NCBI GenBank assembly: GCA_014465955.1
Contig: JACTVT010000003.1
Location: 7,632 to 71,631, forward strand
Length of the DNA stretch: 64,000 nucleotides
Origin: Eubacterium sp.
Lineage (GTDB): Bacteria > Bacillota > Clostridia > Oscillospirales > Acutalibacteraceae
Reading direction: 5' to 3'
The notes under the pieces are model-generated. The model saw only the letters and a list, made by a program, of their open reading frames with translations, did not search any database and was not told the origin of the DNA. Both the position numbers and the translations under genes were made by a program. Positions 10,270 to 18,560 of the stretch are shown one piece after another (the stretch's first letter is position 1; each line of letters starts with the position of its first letter).

Positions 10270-11960
10270 TGAAAGCATTTAAAAAATCCGTATTCATTCT
10301 GCTTGCAGTTTTAATCGTTTTATTTGTACCGTTTTCGGCATTTGCAAATGATTATTCGTTCAAGCCGTATTATTTCAGCAGTTATGATGTTGAAATAAAT
10401 GTTACCGAGGATAATATTTTGCAGGTTACCGAAAATATTGATGCAAATTTTAATCAGCCGAGGCACGGTATTTACAGAAATATTCCCGTTAAAAACAGTG
10501 TTCAGCGTGCCGATGGTACAACAGGCACAACCCGTGCAAAAATCTCTCATGTTCGGTGCAGTGATAATTATTCGTCTTCATTTGAAAACAGCAGTTACGT
10601 TATGCAGATTGGTGATGAAGATGTAACACTTACAGGCCCTCATCATTACGAAATTTCTTATGATTACAAATTCGGCAAAGATATTGCAGACGGTGCAGAT
10701 GAATTTTATTATAATATCATCGGTGACGGCTGGGATACGTATATTCAGAATGTTACGTTTAAAATTACAATGCCTAAGGAATTTGAACCTGCATTGCTCG
10801 GCTTTTCATCAGGTGCATACGGCACGGAGGGCACTGATAAAATTGAGTATTATGTAAACGGCAATGAAATTTCAGGCAGGCTCACAAGCGATTTGGCCCC
10901 GTATGAGGCTTTCACGGTGAGGCTTGAACTGCCTGACGGATATTTTTATTTCAATGAGTCGGCACATATGGCAAGGCTTGCTTTGATGATTGCAATTCCT
11001 GTACTTTGCCTGTTGTTTGTTCTTCTGATTTGGTCAAAATTCGGCAAGGATAAAAAGGTTGATGAAATTGTTGAATTCTATCCGCCCGAGGGTATGAGCA
11101 GTGCCGATGTTGCATTCTGGTATAAGGGCGCATTCACAAATCAGGACGCCGTTCCGCTTTTGATTGAACTTGCCAATGAGGGTTATATAAAAATCGGCAG
11201 CGGCAGGCGCAGAAATGATTATGTTATTGAACGTGTAAAAGCGTATGACGGCAGTGATGAAAACAAGCATATTTTCTTCAGCGGACTGTTTGAAAACGGC
11301 AGAAAAACCGTCACGGGTGATGACCTTGAAGAAAAGTTTTATACTTATCTGAATCGGATTACTGTAAATTACAGTTCGTTTGAAAACAGGCATCGTGTTT
11401 ACAGTTCATCATCACTTGCGCTGAGAGTTCTTTGCTGGGCTGCTTCAATTATCTGTTTTGCTCTGAATATATTTATTTTTATCGGCACTTTCGGCACGGT
11501 TGATAAGGTGATTGCCTTTGCAGTCGGTGAATTGATATGCTTTATTGCGTTTATTACGGCATTTTTTGTGCGAAAAAGAACAGATGAGGGGCATATGAAT
11601 CTGCAGAAAATCAAGGGCTTTAAAATGTTTCTTGAAACTGCTGAAAAAGAGCGCCTTGAAACGCTTGTTGATGAAAACCCCGAGTATTTTTATGACATTA
11701 TGCCGTATGCCTATGTTCTCGGTGTGTCTGATAAGTGGATGAAGAAATTTGAAAATATTGCCATAAATCCGCCTTCGTGGTATTATGGCTATAATACTTT
11801 CACGTTCCACACAATGTATCATTTTATGAACAGCACTGTCAGAAACTGTTCCGAGGCTATGACGTCTGTGCCGCAGACCTCGTCAAGCGGAGGATTTTCA
11901 GGCGGCGGCGGTGGCTTCTCGGGCGGCGGCTCCGGCGGTGGCGGCGGTGGCAGTTGGTAA
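10269..11960 (+). CDS. DUF2207 membrane protein with Gly/Ser-rich tail
   Basis: 563 residues. A signal peptide (residues 1-27, ending SAFA) leads an extracellular beta-rich DUF2207 domain, with a membrane helix near 238-258 and two more around 378-430. The last 25 residues are nearly all Gly and Ser, ending GGGGGSW, as in many members of this family. It is translationally coupled to lemA by a one-base overlap, the common LemA/DUF2207 pairing. An envelope role is likely but no activity can be inferred. Confidence 0.85.
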   Translation: MKAFKKSVFILLAVLIVLFVPFSAFANDYSFKPYYFSSYDVEINVTEDNILQVTENIDANFNQPRHGIYRNIPVKNSVQRADGTTGTTRAKISHVRCSDNYSSSFENSSYVMQIGDEDVTLTGPHHYEISYDYKFGKDIADGADEFYYNIIGDGWDTYIQNVTFKITMPKEFEPALLGFSSGAYGTEGTDKIEYYVNGNEISGRLTSDLAPYEAFTVRLELPDGYFYFNESAHMARLALMIAIPVLCLLFVLLIWSKFGKDKKVDEIVEFYPPEGMSSADVAFWYKGAFTNQDAVPLLIELANEGYIKIGSGRRRNDYVIERVKAYDGSDENKHIFFSGLFENGRKTVTGDDLEEKFYTYLNRITVNYSSFENRHRVYSSSSLALRVLCWAASIICFALNIFIFIGTFGTVDKVIAFAVGELICFIAFITAFFVRKRTDEGHMNLQKIKGFKMFLETAEKERLETLVDENPEYFYDIMPYAYVLGVSDKWMKKFENIAINPPSWYYGYNTFTFHTMYHFMNSTVRNCSEAMTSVPQTSSSGGFSGGGGGFSGGGSGGGGGGSW

Positions 11961-11991
11961 AGTTTGCAGTCGATATCATCAGCGACATGAT

Positions 11992-12020
11992 TCGGCAGTC
12001 TGAGGGCAGACCGCCCTACG
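11992..12020 (-). repeat. GTAGGG-type hairpin repeat
   Basis: On the minus strand the arms are GGCGGTCTG / CAGACTGCC around CCCT, with one G-T pair, headed by GTAG. A weaker relic (GTCGAT ... AGCGAC) lies just before it. Confidence 0.8.
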
Positions 12021-12030
12021 AAAATGAATA

Positions 12031-12063
12031 AAGAGCACAGAAACATTAAATTTCCGTGCTCTT
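12031..12063. terminator. bidirectional terminator, DUF2207 gene / LOG gene
   Basis: Stem AAGAGCACAGAAA / TTTCCGTGCTCTT with one mismatch and loop CATTAAA, then ATTTTTTATT. The inner 16 bases GAAACATTAAATTTCC recur exactly in the nadC terminator at 35724-35739. Confidence 0.9.
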
Positions 12064-12068
12064 ATTTT

Positions 12069-12665
12069 TTATTCTTTATCACCATTCAAAAAAGCATATC
12101 GCAGTTCATTTGTATCGGCTGTTTCGCCTGCATAATTTTTGATATAATCAAGCATCGGGTCAATTTCGTCAAAAACCCCAATCAAATCAAGTGACTCTTT
12201 TTTGAGAAAGTTTTCTTCAACCGTTTTATTCAGCATATGAATCATATCGTCATAAAAACCGTGTGCGTTGAAAATAACGATTGCCTTTTTGTGCCTGCCG
12301 AGTTGTTTTAATGTATACACTTCAAAGAATTCTTCAAATGTGCCGATACCGCCGGGGGCAATAATAAAAGCGTCGGCGTGGTCTTCCATATAAGTTTTAC
12401 GCTCTGCCATTGTTTCGGTGTGCATAAATTCCGTGCACTTATCATAGAGCACGTTATATTGCTTCATAAAATGCGGCGCTACGCCTAAAATATAACCGCC
12501 GCCGTCGTAAACACCACGTGCAGATGCGCCCATTACGCCCGTGCTTCCGCCGCCGAACACAAGCCCGATACCTTTTTCAGCCATTTTCAGGCCCAAATTA
12601 TAGGCTGATTTTATATATTTATCTTCAATAATATCGCTTGATGCGCCAAATACGCAAATGTTCAT
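12069..12665 (-). CDS. LOG-family protein (TIGR00730), putative nucleotide 5'-monophosphate phosphoribohydrolase
   Basis: 198 residues with a Rossmann-like fold. MNICVFGASS at the start, GGGSTGVMG and the family signature PGGIGTFEEFFE are all present. LOG proteins hydrolyse nucleoside 5'-monophosphates to free base and ribose 5-phosphate; in plants and some bacteria this releases cytokinins. The start at 12665 has AGGTGA upstream, so the GTG nine bases earlier is unlikely. It sits between the two hexuronate blocks on the opposite strand, with no evident link to them. Confidence 0.88.
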   Translation of the reverse strand: MNICVFGASSDIIEDKYIKSAYNLGLKMAEKGIGLVFGGGSTGVMGASARGVYDGGGYILGVAPHFMKQYNVLYDKCTEFMHTETMAERKTYMEDHADAFIIAPGGIGTFEEFFEVYTLKQLGRHKKAIVIFNAHGFYDDMIHMLNKTVEENFLKKESLDLIGVFDEIDPMLDYIKNYAGETADTNELRYAFLNGDKE

Positions 12666-12761
12666 AATGATCACCTTTACATCTTTTTGTTTATTGTAAA
12701 ATACAGTATATTATCAGTATATCAAAAATAAAAAAAATGTTCAATAATAATTAAAATAAAG

Positions 12762-12790
12762 TTGAAATGAGAATATTATAGGTATATAAT
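12762..12790 (+). promoter_or_regulatory. promoter of uxaC-kdgK
   Basis: TTGAAA (12762-12767), exactly 17 bases, TATAAT (12785-12790), ending 30 bases before the GTG start of uxaC. Confidence 0.8.
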
Positions 12791-12820
12791 ATTCCCGAAT
12801 AAATTTCAGGAGGTTATTTT

Positions 12821-14221
12821 GTGAAACCTTTTATGGATAAGGATTTTCTGCTGGATACTGAATCGGCACGTCTTCTTTTTCACGATTACTGTGAAAATCT
12901 GCCGATTTGTGATTACCACTGTCACCTCAGCCCGCAGGAAATTTATGAGAATAAACAGCCTGCCGATATTGCCGAATTATGGCTCAAGGGAGATCATTAT
13001 AAATGGCGTGCAATGCGCTCCTGCGGCGTGCCCGAGGAATACTGCACGGGCGATAAATCGGGCAAAGAAAAATTTGAAAAATTTGCTTACACGCTTCAAT
13101 ACGCAATCGGCAATCCGCTTTATCACTGGGCACATATTGAACTGCAGAAATATTTTGATATAGATACTCCGCTGTCAGCAAAAACGGCAGATGATATTTA
13201 TGAGCGTGCCAATAAGGCGATTGAGCAGGGAGATTTCAGACCGCAGAGTCTTATTATGAATTCAAATGTTAAGGTTGTCTGCACAACCGATGACCCGATT
13301 GATGATTTGAAGTACCACAAACTTCTTAAAAATGTTAAAGATTTCGATTGTAAAGTTCTGCCGTCTTTCCGCCCAGATAAGGCGCTTAATATTAATATTG
13401 ACGGTTTTGCCGATTATATTAATGCACTTGAAAAAGCATCGGGCATTGAGATTAATTCGTATAAAGACGTTATTACGGCACTTCTTGATAGAGCAGATTA
13501 TTTTGATAAGGCTGGCTGCCGTGTTTCGGATCAGGCTTTTGAGCATATTCCGTATGAAATTGCAGATGATGATACCGTAAATGTTATTTTCCAAAAGGCA
13601 ATGAACGGTCAGGCAGTGACTGCAAAAGAGGCAGATATTTATAAAACGCCGATTCTTCTTGCGCTCGGTGAAAAGTATCACAGCCTTGGCTGGACAATGG
13701 AAATTCATATCGGCGCAATGCGCAATAATAACACGGCGATGTTTCATTCACTCGGCGCAGACACAGGCTTTGATTCTGTCGGCGATGATAATATTGCATA
13801 TAATTTAAGCCGTTTTCTTGATGCACTGAATGTTAAAGGTAGGCTGCCTAAAACGATTTTGTTTAATCTTAATAATAAAGACAACATTGTGCTTGCAACT
13901 ATGCTCGGTAATTTCCAGAGCAGTGAGGCAGAGTCTAAGCTGCAGTTCGGTCCTGCGTGGTGGTTTCTTGACACGCTTGATGGTATGACCGACCAACTTA
14001 AATCCCTTGGCAACCTCGGTGTGCTCGGCAAATTTGTCGGTATGGAAACGGATTCCCGTTCGTTCACATCATACGGCAGGCACGATTATTTCAGGCGTAT
14101 TATGTGCCGCCTTATCGGCAGATGGGTTGAAGACGGCTGGTATGCCGCAGATGACGAAATGCTTAAAGAAATCGTGCAGGGCATTTCCTTTAACAATGCA
14201 ATGAAATATTTTAATTTTTAA
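12821..14221 (+). CDS. uxaC: glucuronate isomerase UxaC
   Basis: Converts glucuronate to fructuronate (and galacturonate to tagaturonate). The 466 residues match UxaC length. ICDYHCHLSPQEIYENK near residues 26-42 carries the metal-binding histidines of this amidohydrolase-fold family, and GMETDSRSFTSYGRHDYFRR is a conserved C-terminal block. It begins with GTG behind CAGGAGGT. kdgK follows after 15 bases. Because uxuA and uxuB are in a separate transcript, the pathway is split in two units here. Confidence 0.95.
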   Translation: MKPFMDKDFLLDTESARLLFHDYCENLPICDYHCHLSPQEIYENKQPADIAELWLKGDHYKWRAMRSCGVPEEYCTGDKSGKEKFEKFAYTLQYAIGNPLYHWAHIELQKYFDIDTPLSAKTADDIYERANKAIEQGDFRPQSLIMNSNVKVVCTTDDPIDDLKYHKLLKNVKDFDCKVLPSFRPDKALNINIDGFADYINALEKASGIEINSYKDVITALLDRADYFDKAGCRVSDQAFEHIPYEIADDDTVNVIFQKAMNGQAVTAKEADIYKTPILLALGEKYHSLGWTMEIHIGAMRNNNTAMFHSLGADTGFDSVGDDNIAYNLSRFLDALNVKGRLPKTILFNLNNKDNIVLATMLGNFQSSEAESKLQFGPAWWFLDTLDGMTDQLKSLGNLGVLGKFVGMETDSRSFTSYGRHDYFRRIMCRLIGRWVEDGWYAADDEMLKEIVQGISFNNAMKYFNF

Positions 14222-14236
14222 TCTTCGGAGGACATT

Positions 14237-15334
14237 ATGGAACTTAATTTAAGACCGAAAAATGAGTGTATGTTTGATGAAATTTCGCTCGGCGAGATTA
14301 TGCTTCGTCTTGACCCGGGTGAGGGCAGAATTAAAACCGCCCGTTCGTTCCGTGCATGGGAGGGCGGCGGTGAATATAATGTTGCCCGTGGACTTCGCCG
14401 CTGTTTTGGTATGAAAACAGGCGTGGTTACTGCATTTGCCGAAAATGAAATCGGTTATCTGCTTGAAGATCTGATTCTTCAGGGCGGTGTGGATACTTCT
14501 CTTATCAAATGGGTGAAGTATGACGGCATTGGCAGAACAACACGCAACGGTATTAATTTTACAGAACGCGGCTTCGGTATCAGAGGTGCGGTAGGCACAT
14601 CTGACAGGGGCAATACTGCTATCAGTCAGTTAAAACCCGGCGATATTGACTGGGATTATATCTTCGGCAAACTCGGCGTTCGCTGGCTTCATACAGGCGG
14701 TATTTATGCCGCTCTTTCCGAAAATTCGGCACAGGTTGTTATTGAGGCGGTCAAGGCTGCTAAAAAATACGGCACAATTGTTTCTTATGACCTTAACTAT
14801 CGCCCGTCACTCTGGAATGATATCGGCGGTCAGGCAAAAGCGCAGGAGGTTAATAAGGAACTTGCAAAATATGTTGACGTTATGATTGGCAACGAAGAAG
14901 ATTTTACGGCCTGCCTTGGCTTTGAGGTAGAGGGCAACGATGCCGACCTTAAGGAACTGAATATGGACGGTTATGTTAAAATGCTCGGCGAGGTTTGCAA
15001 AGCTTATCCTAATTTCAAGGTTATTGCAACCACGCTCCGCACTGTTAAAACTGCTACAGTAAATGACTGGAAAGCAATCTGCTATGCAGACGGCAGGGTT
15101 TATAACTCAATCGAATTCCCTGCACTTGAAATTCTTGACCGTGTCGGCGGCGGCGACAGCTTTGCATCAGGTCTTATTTACGGACTTATGACTTATGAAG
15201 ATGCACAAAAGGCAGTTAATTACGGCGTTGTTCACGGTGCACTTGCCATGACTACACCGGGCGATACCTCAATGGCGTCACTTAAAGAGGTTGAGGCTAA
15301 GGTGAACGGTGCTTCTGCCCGAGTTCAGAGATAA
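14237..15334 (+). CDS. kdgK: PfkB-family sugar kinase, probable 2-keto-3-deoxygluconate kinase
   Basis: 365 residues of the ribokinase fold. The substrate side is seen in WEGGGEYNVARGLRRCFG and the phosphate anion hole with catalytic Asp in DRVGGGDSFASG near the C-terminus. Placement between uxaC and the KDPG aldolase gene argues for 2-keto-3-deoxygluconate phosphorylation. PfkB specificity cannot be read from motifs alone, so the substrate is from context. GGAGGA precedes the ATG. Confidence 0.85.
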   Translation: MELNLRPKNECMFDEISLGEIMLRLDPGEGRIKTARSFRAWEGGGEYNVARGLRRCFGMKTGVVTAFAENEIGYLLEDLILQGGVDTSLIKWVKYDGIGRTTRNGINFTERGFGIRGAVGTSDRGNTAISQLKPGDIDWDYIFGKLGVRWLHTGGIYAALSENSAQVVIEAVKAAKKYGTIVSYDLNYRPSLWNDIGGQAKAQEVNKELAKYVDVMIGNEEDFTACLGFEVEGNDADLKELNMDGYVKMLGEVCKAYPNFKVIATTLRTVKTATVNDWKAICYADGRVYNSIEFPALEILDRVGGGDSFASGLIYGLMTYEDAQKAVNYGVVHGALAMTTPGDTSMASLKEVEAKVNGASARVQR

Positions 15335-15457
15335 AACCGTGTCTTTTTCCGTTATACTGCGTTATCGGCAAAATTCCGCTCGGTCACATACAGCACGTAT
15401 GCTCCCGTCGACGAAATTTTCCCTCTGCCTTGTCTAACGAAAAAATCCATCGGTTTT
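15333..15457. repeat. MITE-like palindromic element, copy A (125 bp)
   Basis: Bounded by imperfect inverted ends: AAAACCGTGTCTTTTTCCG at the left and a right end whose complement reads AAAACCGATGGATTTTTTCG. Inside, GGCAAAATTCCG can pair with CGAAATTTTCCC and CATAC with GTATG, so the whole unit can form one long imperfect hairpin. A related longer copy lies at 41786-42019. It starts inside the last codons of kdgK (the stop is at 15332-15334). It has no coding capacity. Confidence 0.7.
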
Positions 15458-15484
15458 AGTGTTATCGGAAAAATAAATAATATT

Positions 15485-15555
15485 GTAGGGGACGATACCC
15501 TTATCGTCCCGTAAAATCCAAAAAATCTGTAGGGCGGTCTGTCCTCAGACCGCCG
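15485..15555 (+). repeat. two GTAGGG-type hairpin repeats before eda
   Basis: 15485-15511 has arms GGGACGATA / TATCGTCCC around CCCT. 15529-15555 has arms GGCGGTCTG / CAGACCGCC around TCCT. Both stems are perfect. Confidence 0.9.
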
Positions 15556-15586
15556 TATAATCAAAAAATCAACAGGAGAACAAACT

Positions 15587-16243
15587 ATGTCAAATAAAAT
15601 TGAAACACTTGCAAAAATTCAGGAAGTCGGCATTGTTGCCGTTGTTCGTGCAACATCAATTGAACAGGCTGAAAAAATTACAGATGCTTGTATCGCAGGC
15701 GGCGTTGCCGCTATTGAACTTACATTTACCGTGCCGCATGCAGATAAGTTGATTGAGGCTATGAGAGAAAAATACAGCAGCGGCGAAATCATTATTGGTG
15801 CAGGTACAGTTATGGACGCTGCTACTGCAAGAATTGCAATTCTTGCAGGTGCTGAATATATTGTTTCACCTTATTTTGACCCTGAAACAGTAAAAACCTG
15901 CAACCGTTACGGAATTCCGTCTATGCCGGGTATTTATACACCGACCGAGGCTGTTCACGCAATGGAATGCGGCGCTGACGTGCTTAAGGTATTCCCCGGT
16001 GATATTGCAGGTCCGTCATTTATTAAAGATATTCACGGCCCTATTCCTAACGCAGTTATGATGCCGTCAGGGGGCGTTGATGTTGATAATGTTAAGGACT
16101 GGATTAAAGCAGGTGCAATTGCCTGCGGCGCAGGTTCATCGCTTATCGCAGGCGCAAAAACAGGCGATTATGATAAAATTACAGAAACAGGAAAACTCTT
16201 TGTTCAGCGTATTAAAGAGGCACGTGCCGAAATGGCAAAATAA
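15587..16243 (+). CDS. eda: KDPG/KHG aldolase
   Basis: Class I aldolase of 218 residues that splits 2-keto-3-deoxy-6-phosphogluconate into pyruvate and glyceraldehyde 3-phosphate. The conserved VAAIELTFTVP (Glu), GAGTVMDAATA, YIVSPYFDPETV and the lysine region ADVLKVFPGD are present. It completes the hexuronate route begun by uxaC. It is separated from kdgK by a 125-bp repeat element and two hairpins, so co-transcription with kdgK is uncertain. CAGGAG precedes the ATG. Confidence 0.93.
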   Translation: MSNKIETLAKIQEVGIVAVVRATSIEQAEKITDACIAGGVAAIELTFTVPHADKLIEAMREKYSSGEIIIGAGTVMDAATARIAILAGAEYIVSPYFDPETVKTCNRYGIPSMPGIYTPTEAVHAMECGADVLKVFPGDIAGPSFIKDIHGPIPNAVMMPSGGVDVDNVKDWIKAGAIACGAGSSLIAGAKTGDYDKITETGKLFVQRIKEARAEMAK

Positions 16244-16246
16244 TTG

Positions 16247-16275
16247 TTGACAAGCGGTATGAAAATTTATATACT
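16247..16275 (+). promoter_or_regulatory. strong promoter of the Mn2+ riboswitch leader
   Basis: TTGACA (16247-16252), 17 bases, TATACT (16270-16275). Transcription would begin near 16282, right at the 5' edge of the riboswitch. Confidence 0.88.
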
Positions 16276-16281
16276 ATGAGT

Positions 16282-16374
16282 ACAAAGGGAGTAGCTTGCA
16301 CGAACATTCGTGTTTCTCAGTCGTCATTACGATTTTTATAATCCGGCTTTGTAATGAAATAGCGAGACTTTGCT
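16282..16374 (+). promoter_or_regulatory. yybP-ykoY (manganese) riboswitch
   Basis: The conserved pieces of this Mn2+-sensing RNA appear in order: AAAGGGAGTAGC (16284-16295), a P2 hairpin CACGAA / TTCGTG (16299-16312), GTCGTCATTACG (16320-16331), a small GATT / AATC stem, CCGGCTTTGTAATG (16343-16356), and AGCGAGACTTTG (16361-16372). The 5' CAAAG can pair with the 3' CTTTG to close P1. The 3' P1 strand is shared with the terminator that follows, so ligand binding should allow read-through (an ON switch). Known targets of this class are mostly Mn2+ exporters and P-type ATPases. Confidence 0.87.
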
Positions 16375-16404
16375 GTTATAGATAATGGCAGAGTCTCTTT
16401 TTAT
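16364..16404 (+). terminator. riboswitch expression-platform terminator
   Basis: A 15-base stem (16364-16378 with 16383-16397, three G-T pairs) followed by CTTTTTATTTT. It uses the GAGACTTTG strand that also closes riboswitch helix P1, so the two structures exclude each other. Confidence 0.87.
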
Positions 16405-16466
16405 TTTAATTTCTGCTCTGTTTGGCAAAAATATTAATATCAAAACTATTGAAATGAGGAAAAGAG

Positions 16467-18083
16467 ATGACATTCAGTGAATTGATTATGTTTGCCGTTA
16501 AACTTCTTGCGGGCACAGGTGTATTCCTTGTCGGCGTGCATTTGCTTACGGTTAATATTGAACAGTTAGCAACAGGTAAAATTAAAGATTTGTTTTCAAA
16601 AACTGCCGATAAAAGGCTTGTAAATGTGGGTGTCGGTGTAGCATCAACTGCTTTGATACAGAGTTCGGGTGTTACAACTGTACTTATTGTCGGTTTTGTT
16701 AATGTTGGAATAATGAATCTGTATCAGGCAACAGCAATGATTATGGGTGCAAATATAGGTACAACCATTACGGCACAGATTGCTTCGCTCAGCGCATTTC
16801 CGATAACTACTTATATTCAACTGCTTGTTTTTGTCGGCATTATGATGAGCATGGTGTGTAAAAAGGACGGCAATAAAAAAGCAGGAATGATTACAGCAGG
16901 TCTTGGCCTTATATTTATAGGTCTGTCGTTGATGTCAGATTCTATGAAAACAAACAAAGAGATGATTCAAAGCGTTTTTGAAACGGTTACAAATCCGTTT
17001 CTGCTGTTTTTAATCGGAATTTTTCTTACTGCGCTTGTGCAGTCCAGTTCGGCAATAACGTCGGTTATAATTGCAATGTCTGTAGCGGGTCTTACCATCG
17101 GTACAGGCGGAAACGAGGTTCTGTTCATCATTCTCGGTACCAATATAGGTTCGTGCGTTACGGCGCTTATGTCATCTGCATCGGCAGGAGCAAACGCTAA
17201 AAGGGCAAGTCTTATCCATTTTATGTTTAACACTTTCGGTTCAGTAATTTTCTTTGTAATTCTGATATGTGTTCCGCAGTTTATGGAAATTACTTTTGCA
17301 AAATGGTTTTCATCTCCTGCAACGCAGATTGCAATGTTTCACACATTTTTCAACGTTGTGTGCACAGTGGTTTTTCTGCCGTTCTGCAATGTGTTTGTAA
17401 AAATATCCGAAGTGCTTATCAAAGAAAAGAAAACCGTTTCTGTTACAAACCTTGATGAACGAATGCTGACCTCTCCGTCTATCGCAATTACGCAGATTGA
17501 AAAGGAAATGCTGTTTCTGTCAGATACGGCTATGGACGCTTTCAGAACGGCATATCAGTCTTTTGATAAGGCAGATGCATCATTTATCGAGTCTGCTCAA
17601 AAGCAGATTGCGGCGGCAGGTGAAATTTACAGCAGGGTGATAAGTTATCTCGTTCAACTTTCCGCTCAGAGCAATCTTGCCGACGAGCAGAGAATCGCTG
17701 ATTTGCATAATAACCTCGGCGATATTATGCGTATTGCCGAAATTGCAGATAATTTTACAAAATATACTAAAAAGACTGTTGAACATAAACTTGAATTTTC
17801 AGATTCTGTTAAGGCAGAACTGCGCGAAATGGTGGGCAGTATAGAACGGCTTTATAAATTGACTTCTGAACTTATTTCAGATAAAAATTCAAATCTTCTG
17901 GTTGATATTGATTTTGAGGAAAATAAAATTGATAATTACAGAAAAAGGCTTATCAATGACCATATCAGAAGGCTGAATGAAGGCAAATGTAAGCCCGAAA
18001 GCAGCGGTGTGTTCATCAATCTTGTTTCAAATATAGAAAGACTTGGTGACCATTTAACGTATATTGCCTATACCGTTAAGTAG
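16467..18083 (+). CDS. Na/Pi-cotransporter family protein with PhoU-like C-terminus
   Basis: 538 residues. Residues 1 to about 320 hold two inverted Na/Pi-cotransporter repeats: STALIQSSGVTTVLIVGFVNVG with GANIGTTITAQIA, then ALVQSSSAITSVIIAMSVAG with GTNIGSCVTALM. The paired QSSS and GTNIG-type motifs are typical of the NptA/YjbB group. From about 340 to the end is a helical PhoU-like domain. Members import or export inorganic phosphate with Na+. Control by a Mn2+ riboswitch raises the possibility of a link to metal homeostasis, which is inference. Confidence 0.88.
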   Translation: MTFSELIMFAVKLLAGTGVFLVGVHLLTVNIEQLATGKIKDLFSKTADKRLVNVGVGVASTALIQSSGVTTVLIVGFVNVGIMNLYQATAMIMGANIGTTITAQIASLSAFPITTYIQLLVFVGIMMSMVCKKDGNKKAGMITAGLGLIFIGLSLMSDSMKTNKEMIQSVFETVTNPFLLFLIGIFLTALVQSSSAITSVIIAMSVAGLTIGTGGNEVLFIILGTNIGSCVTALMSSASAGANAKRASLIHFMFNTFGSVIFFVILICVPQFMEITFAKWFSSPATQIAMFHTFFNVVCTVVFLPFCNVFVKISEVLIKEKKTVSVTNLDERMLTSPSIAITQIEKEMLFLSDTAMDAFRTAYQSFDKADASFIESAQKQIAAAGEIYSRVISYLVQLSAQSNLADEQRIADLHNNLGDIMRIAEIADNFTKYTKKTVEHKLEFSDSVKAELREMVGSIERLYKLTSELISDKNSNLLVDIDFEENKIDNYRKRLINDHIRRLNEGKCKPESSGVFINLVSNIERLGDHLTYIAYTVK

Positions 18084-18106
18084 GGGGCAGTCTCTGCGCT
18101 ATCCCG
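18080..18106 (+). repeat. degenerate GTAGGG-type hairpin repeat
   Basis: Retains the GTAGGGGGCAG head, TCTCTG loop and a CCCG end, but the arms no longer pair well. It begins on the stop codon of the Na/Pi gene. Confidence 0.6.
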
Positions 18107-18120
18107 TAAAAATATATAAA

Positions 18121-18160
18121 AAAAAGAGCGGTAATTGCGATTGGCAATTTCCGCTTTTTT
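18121..18160. terminator. bidirectional terminator, Na/Pi gene / micro-gene
   Basis: Stem of GCGGTAATTGC with GGCAATTTCCGC, flanked by A and T runs on either side. On the minus strand it directly abuts the stop of the 27-residue gene. Confidence 0.88.
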
Positions 18161-18243
18161 CAGTCTTTGTCCTTTGTATATGCAGGGTCTAAAGTGGCAA
18201 GTGTTCTTGCATACTGCACAAGCAAATCAAATATTTTTGACAT
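18160..18243 (-). CDS. 27-residue micro-protein, unknown function
   Basis: A very short gene that has every element of expression. AAGGAGGT (complement of 18250-18257) lies seven bases before an ATG at 18243, a near-consensus promoter lies 35 bases upstream, and a terminator starts at its stop codon. The product begins MSKIFDLLVQYARTLA and ends in a Pro/Lys/Asp-rich tail (DPAYTKDKD). Residues 2-18 could form an amphipathic helix, with no clear transmembrane segment. I do not recognise the family. It could be a regulatory peptide, a small toxin, or a leader peptide, and nothing decides among these. Confidence 0.65.
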   Translation of the reverse strand: MSKIFDLLVQYARTLATLDPAYTKDKD

Positions 18244-18276
18244 TTAAAATACCTCCTTATTTCTTTATTTGCCCAC

Positions 18277-18304
18277 ATTATAGCACTATATTTTTTATTG
18301 TCAA
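18277..18304 (-). promoter_or_regulatory. promoter of the micro-gene
   Basis: On the minus strand, TTGACA (complement of 18299-18304), 16 bases, TATAAT (complement of 18277-18282). Both hexamers are perfect consensus. Confidence 0.85.
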
Positions 18305-18487
18305 TACTTATAACGCAAAAATGGCATATATTCGTTAATATTGCATAAAAAGTATGATTATTTATTAATGATTATATATATTTTTATGGGCGTTTTGCAC
18401 AAAAACAGTGCAATATATCTTATGCAACAAATAACTTTTTTGTTACGAATGATTTTATTAAATAATAATGAACGTTATGGCAACAAC
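18305..18487. other. AT-rich spacer without a recognised gene
   Basis: The only structure seen is an inverted repeat TTGCAC / GTGCAA (18395-18413, seven-base centre) upstream of the micro-gene promoter. It could be an operator or chance. Open frames here look unconvincing and lack RBS. Confidence 0.4.
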
Positions 18488-18488
18488 C

Positions 18489-18515
18489 GTAGGGTGCGAT
18501 GTCCTCATCGCACCG
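18489..18515 (+). repeat. GTAGGG-type hairpin repeat
   Basis: Perfect arms GGTGCGATG / CATCGCACC around TCCT. Confidence 0.88.
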
Positions 18516-18520
18516 AAAAT

Positions 18521-18552
18521 AAAAGCACCGTGCTTCAGTCCACGGTGCTTTT
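18521..18552 (-). terminator. terminator of hisS-aspS-HD operon
   Basis: Perfect stem AAAAGCACCGTG / CACGGTGCTTTT with an eight-base loop, nine bases beyond the HD gene stop. Confidence 0.9.
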
Positions 18553-18560
18553 TGCTGTAA

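Noticed and set aside
11880..11960. Low-complexity GGC/GGT repeat as a microsatellite
   Set aside because: It encodes the Gly/Ser-rich tail typical of DUF2207 proteins and stays in frame.
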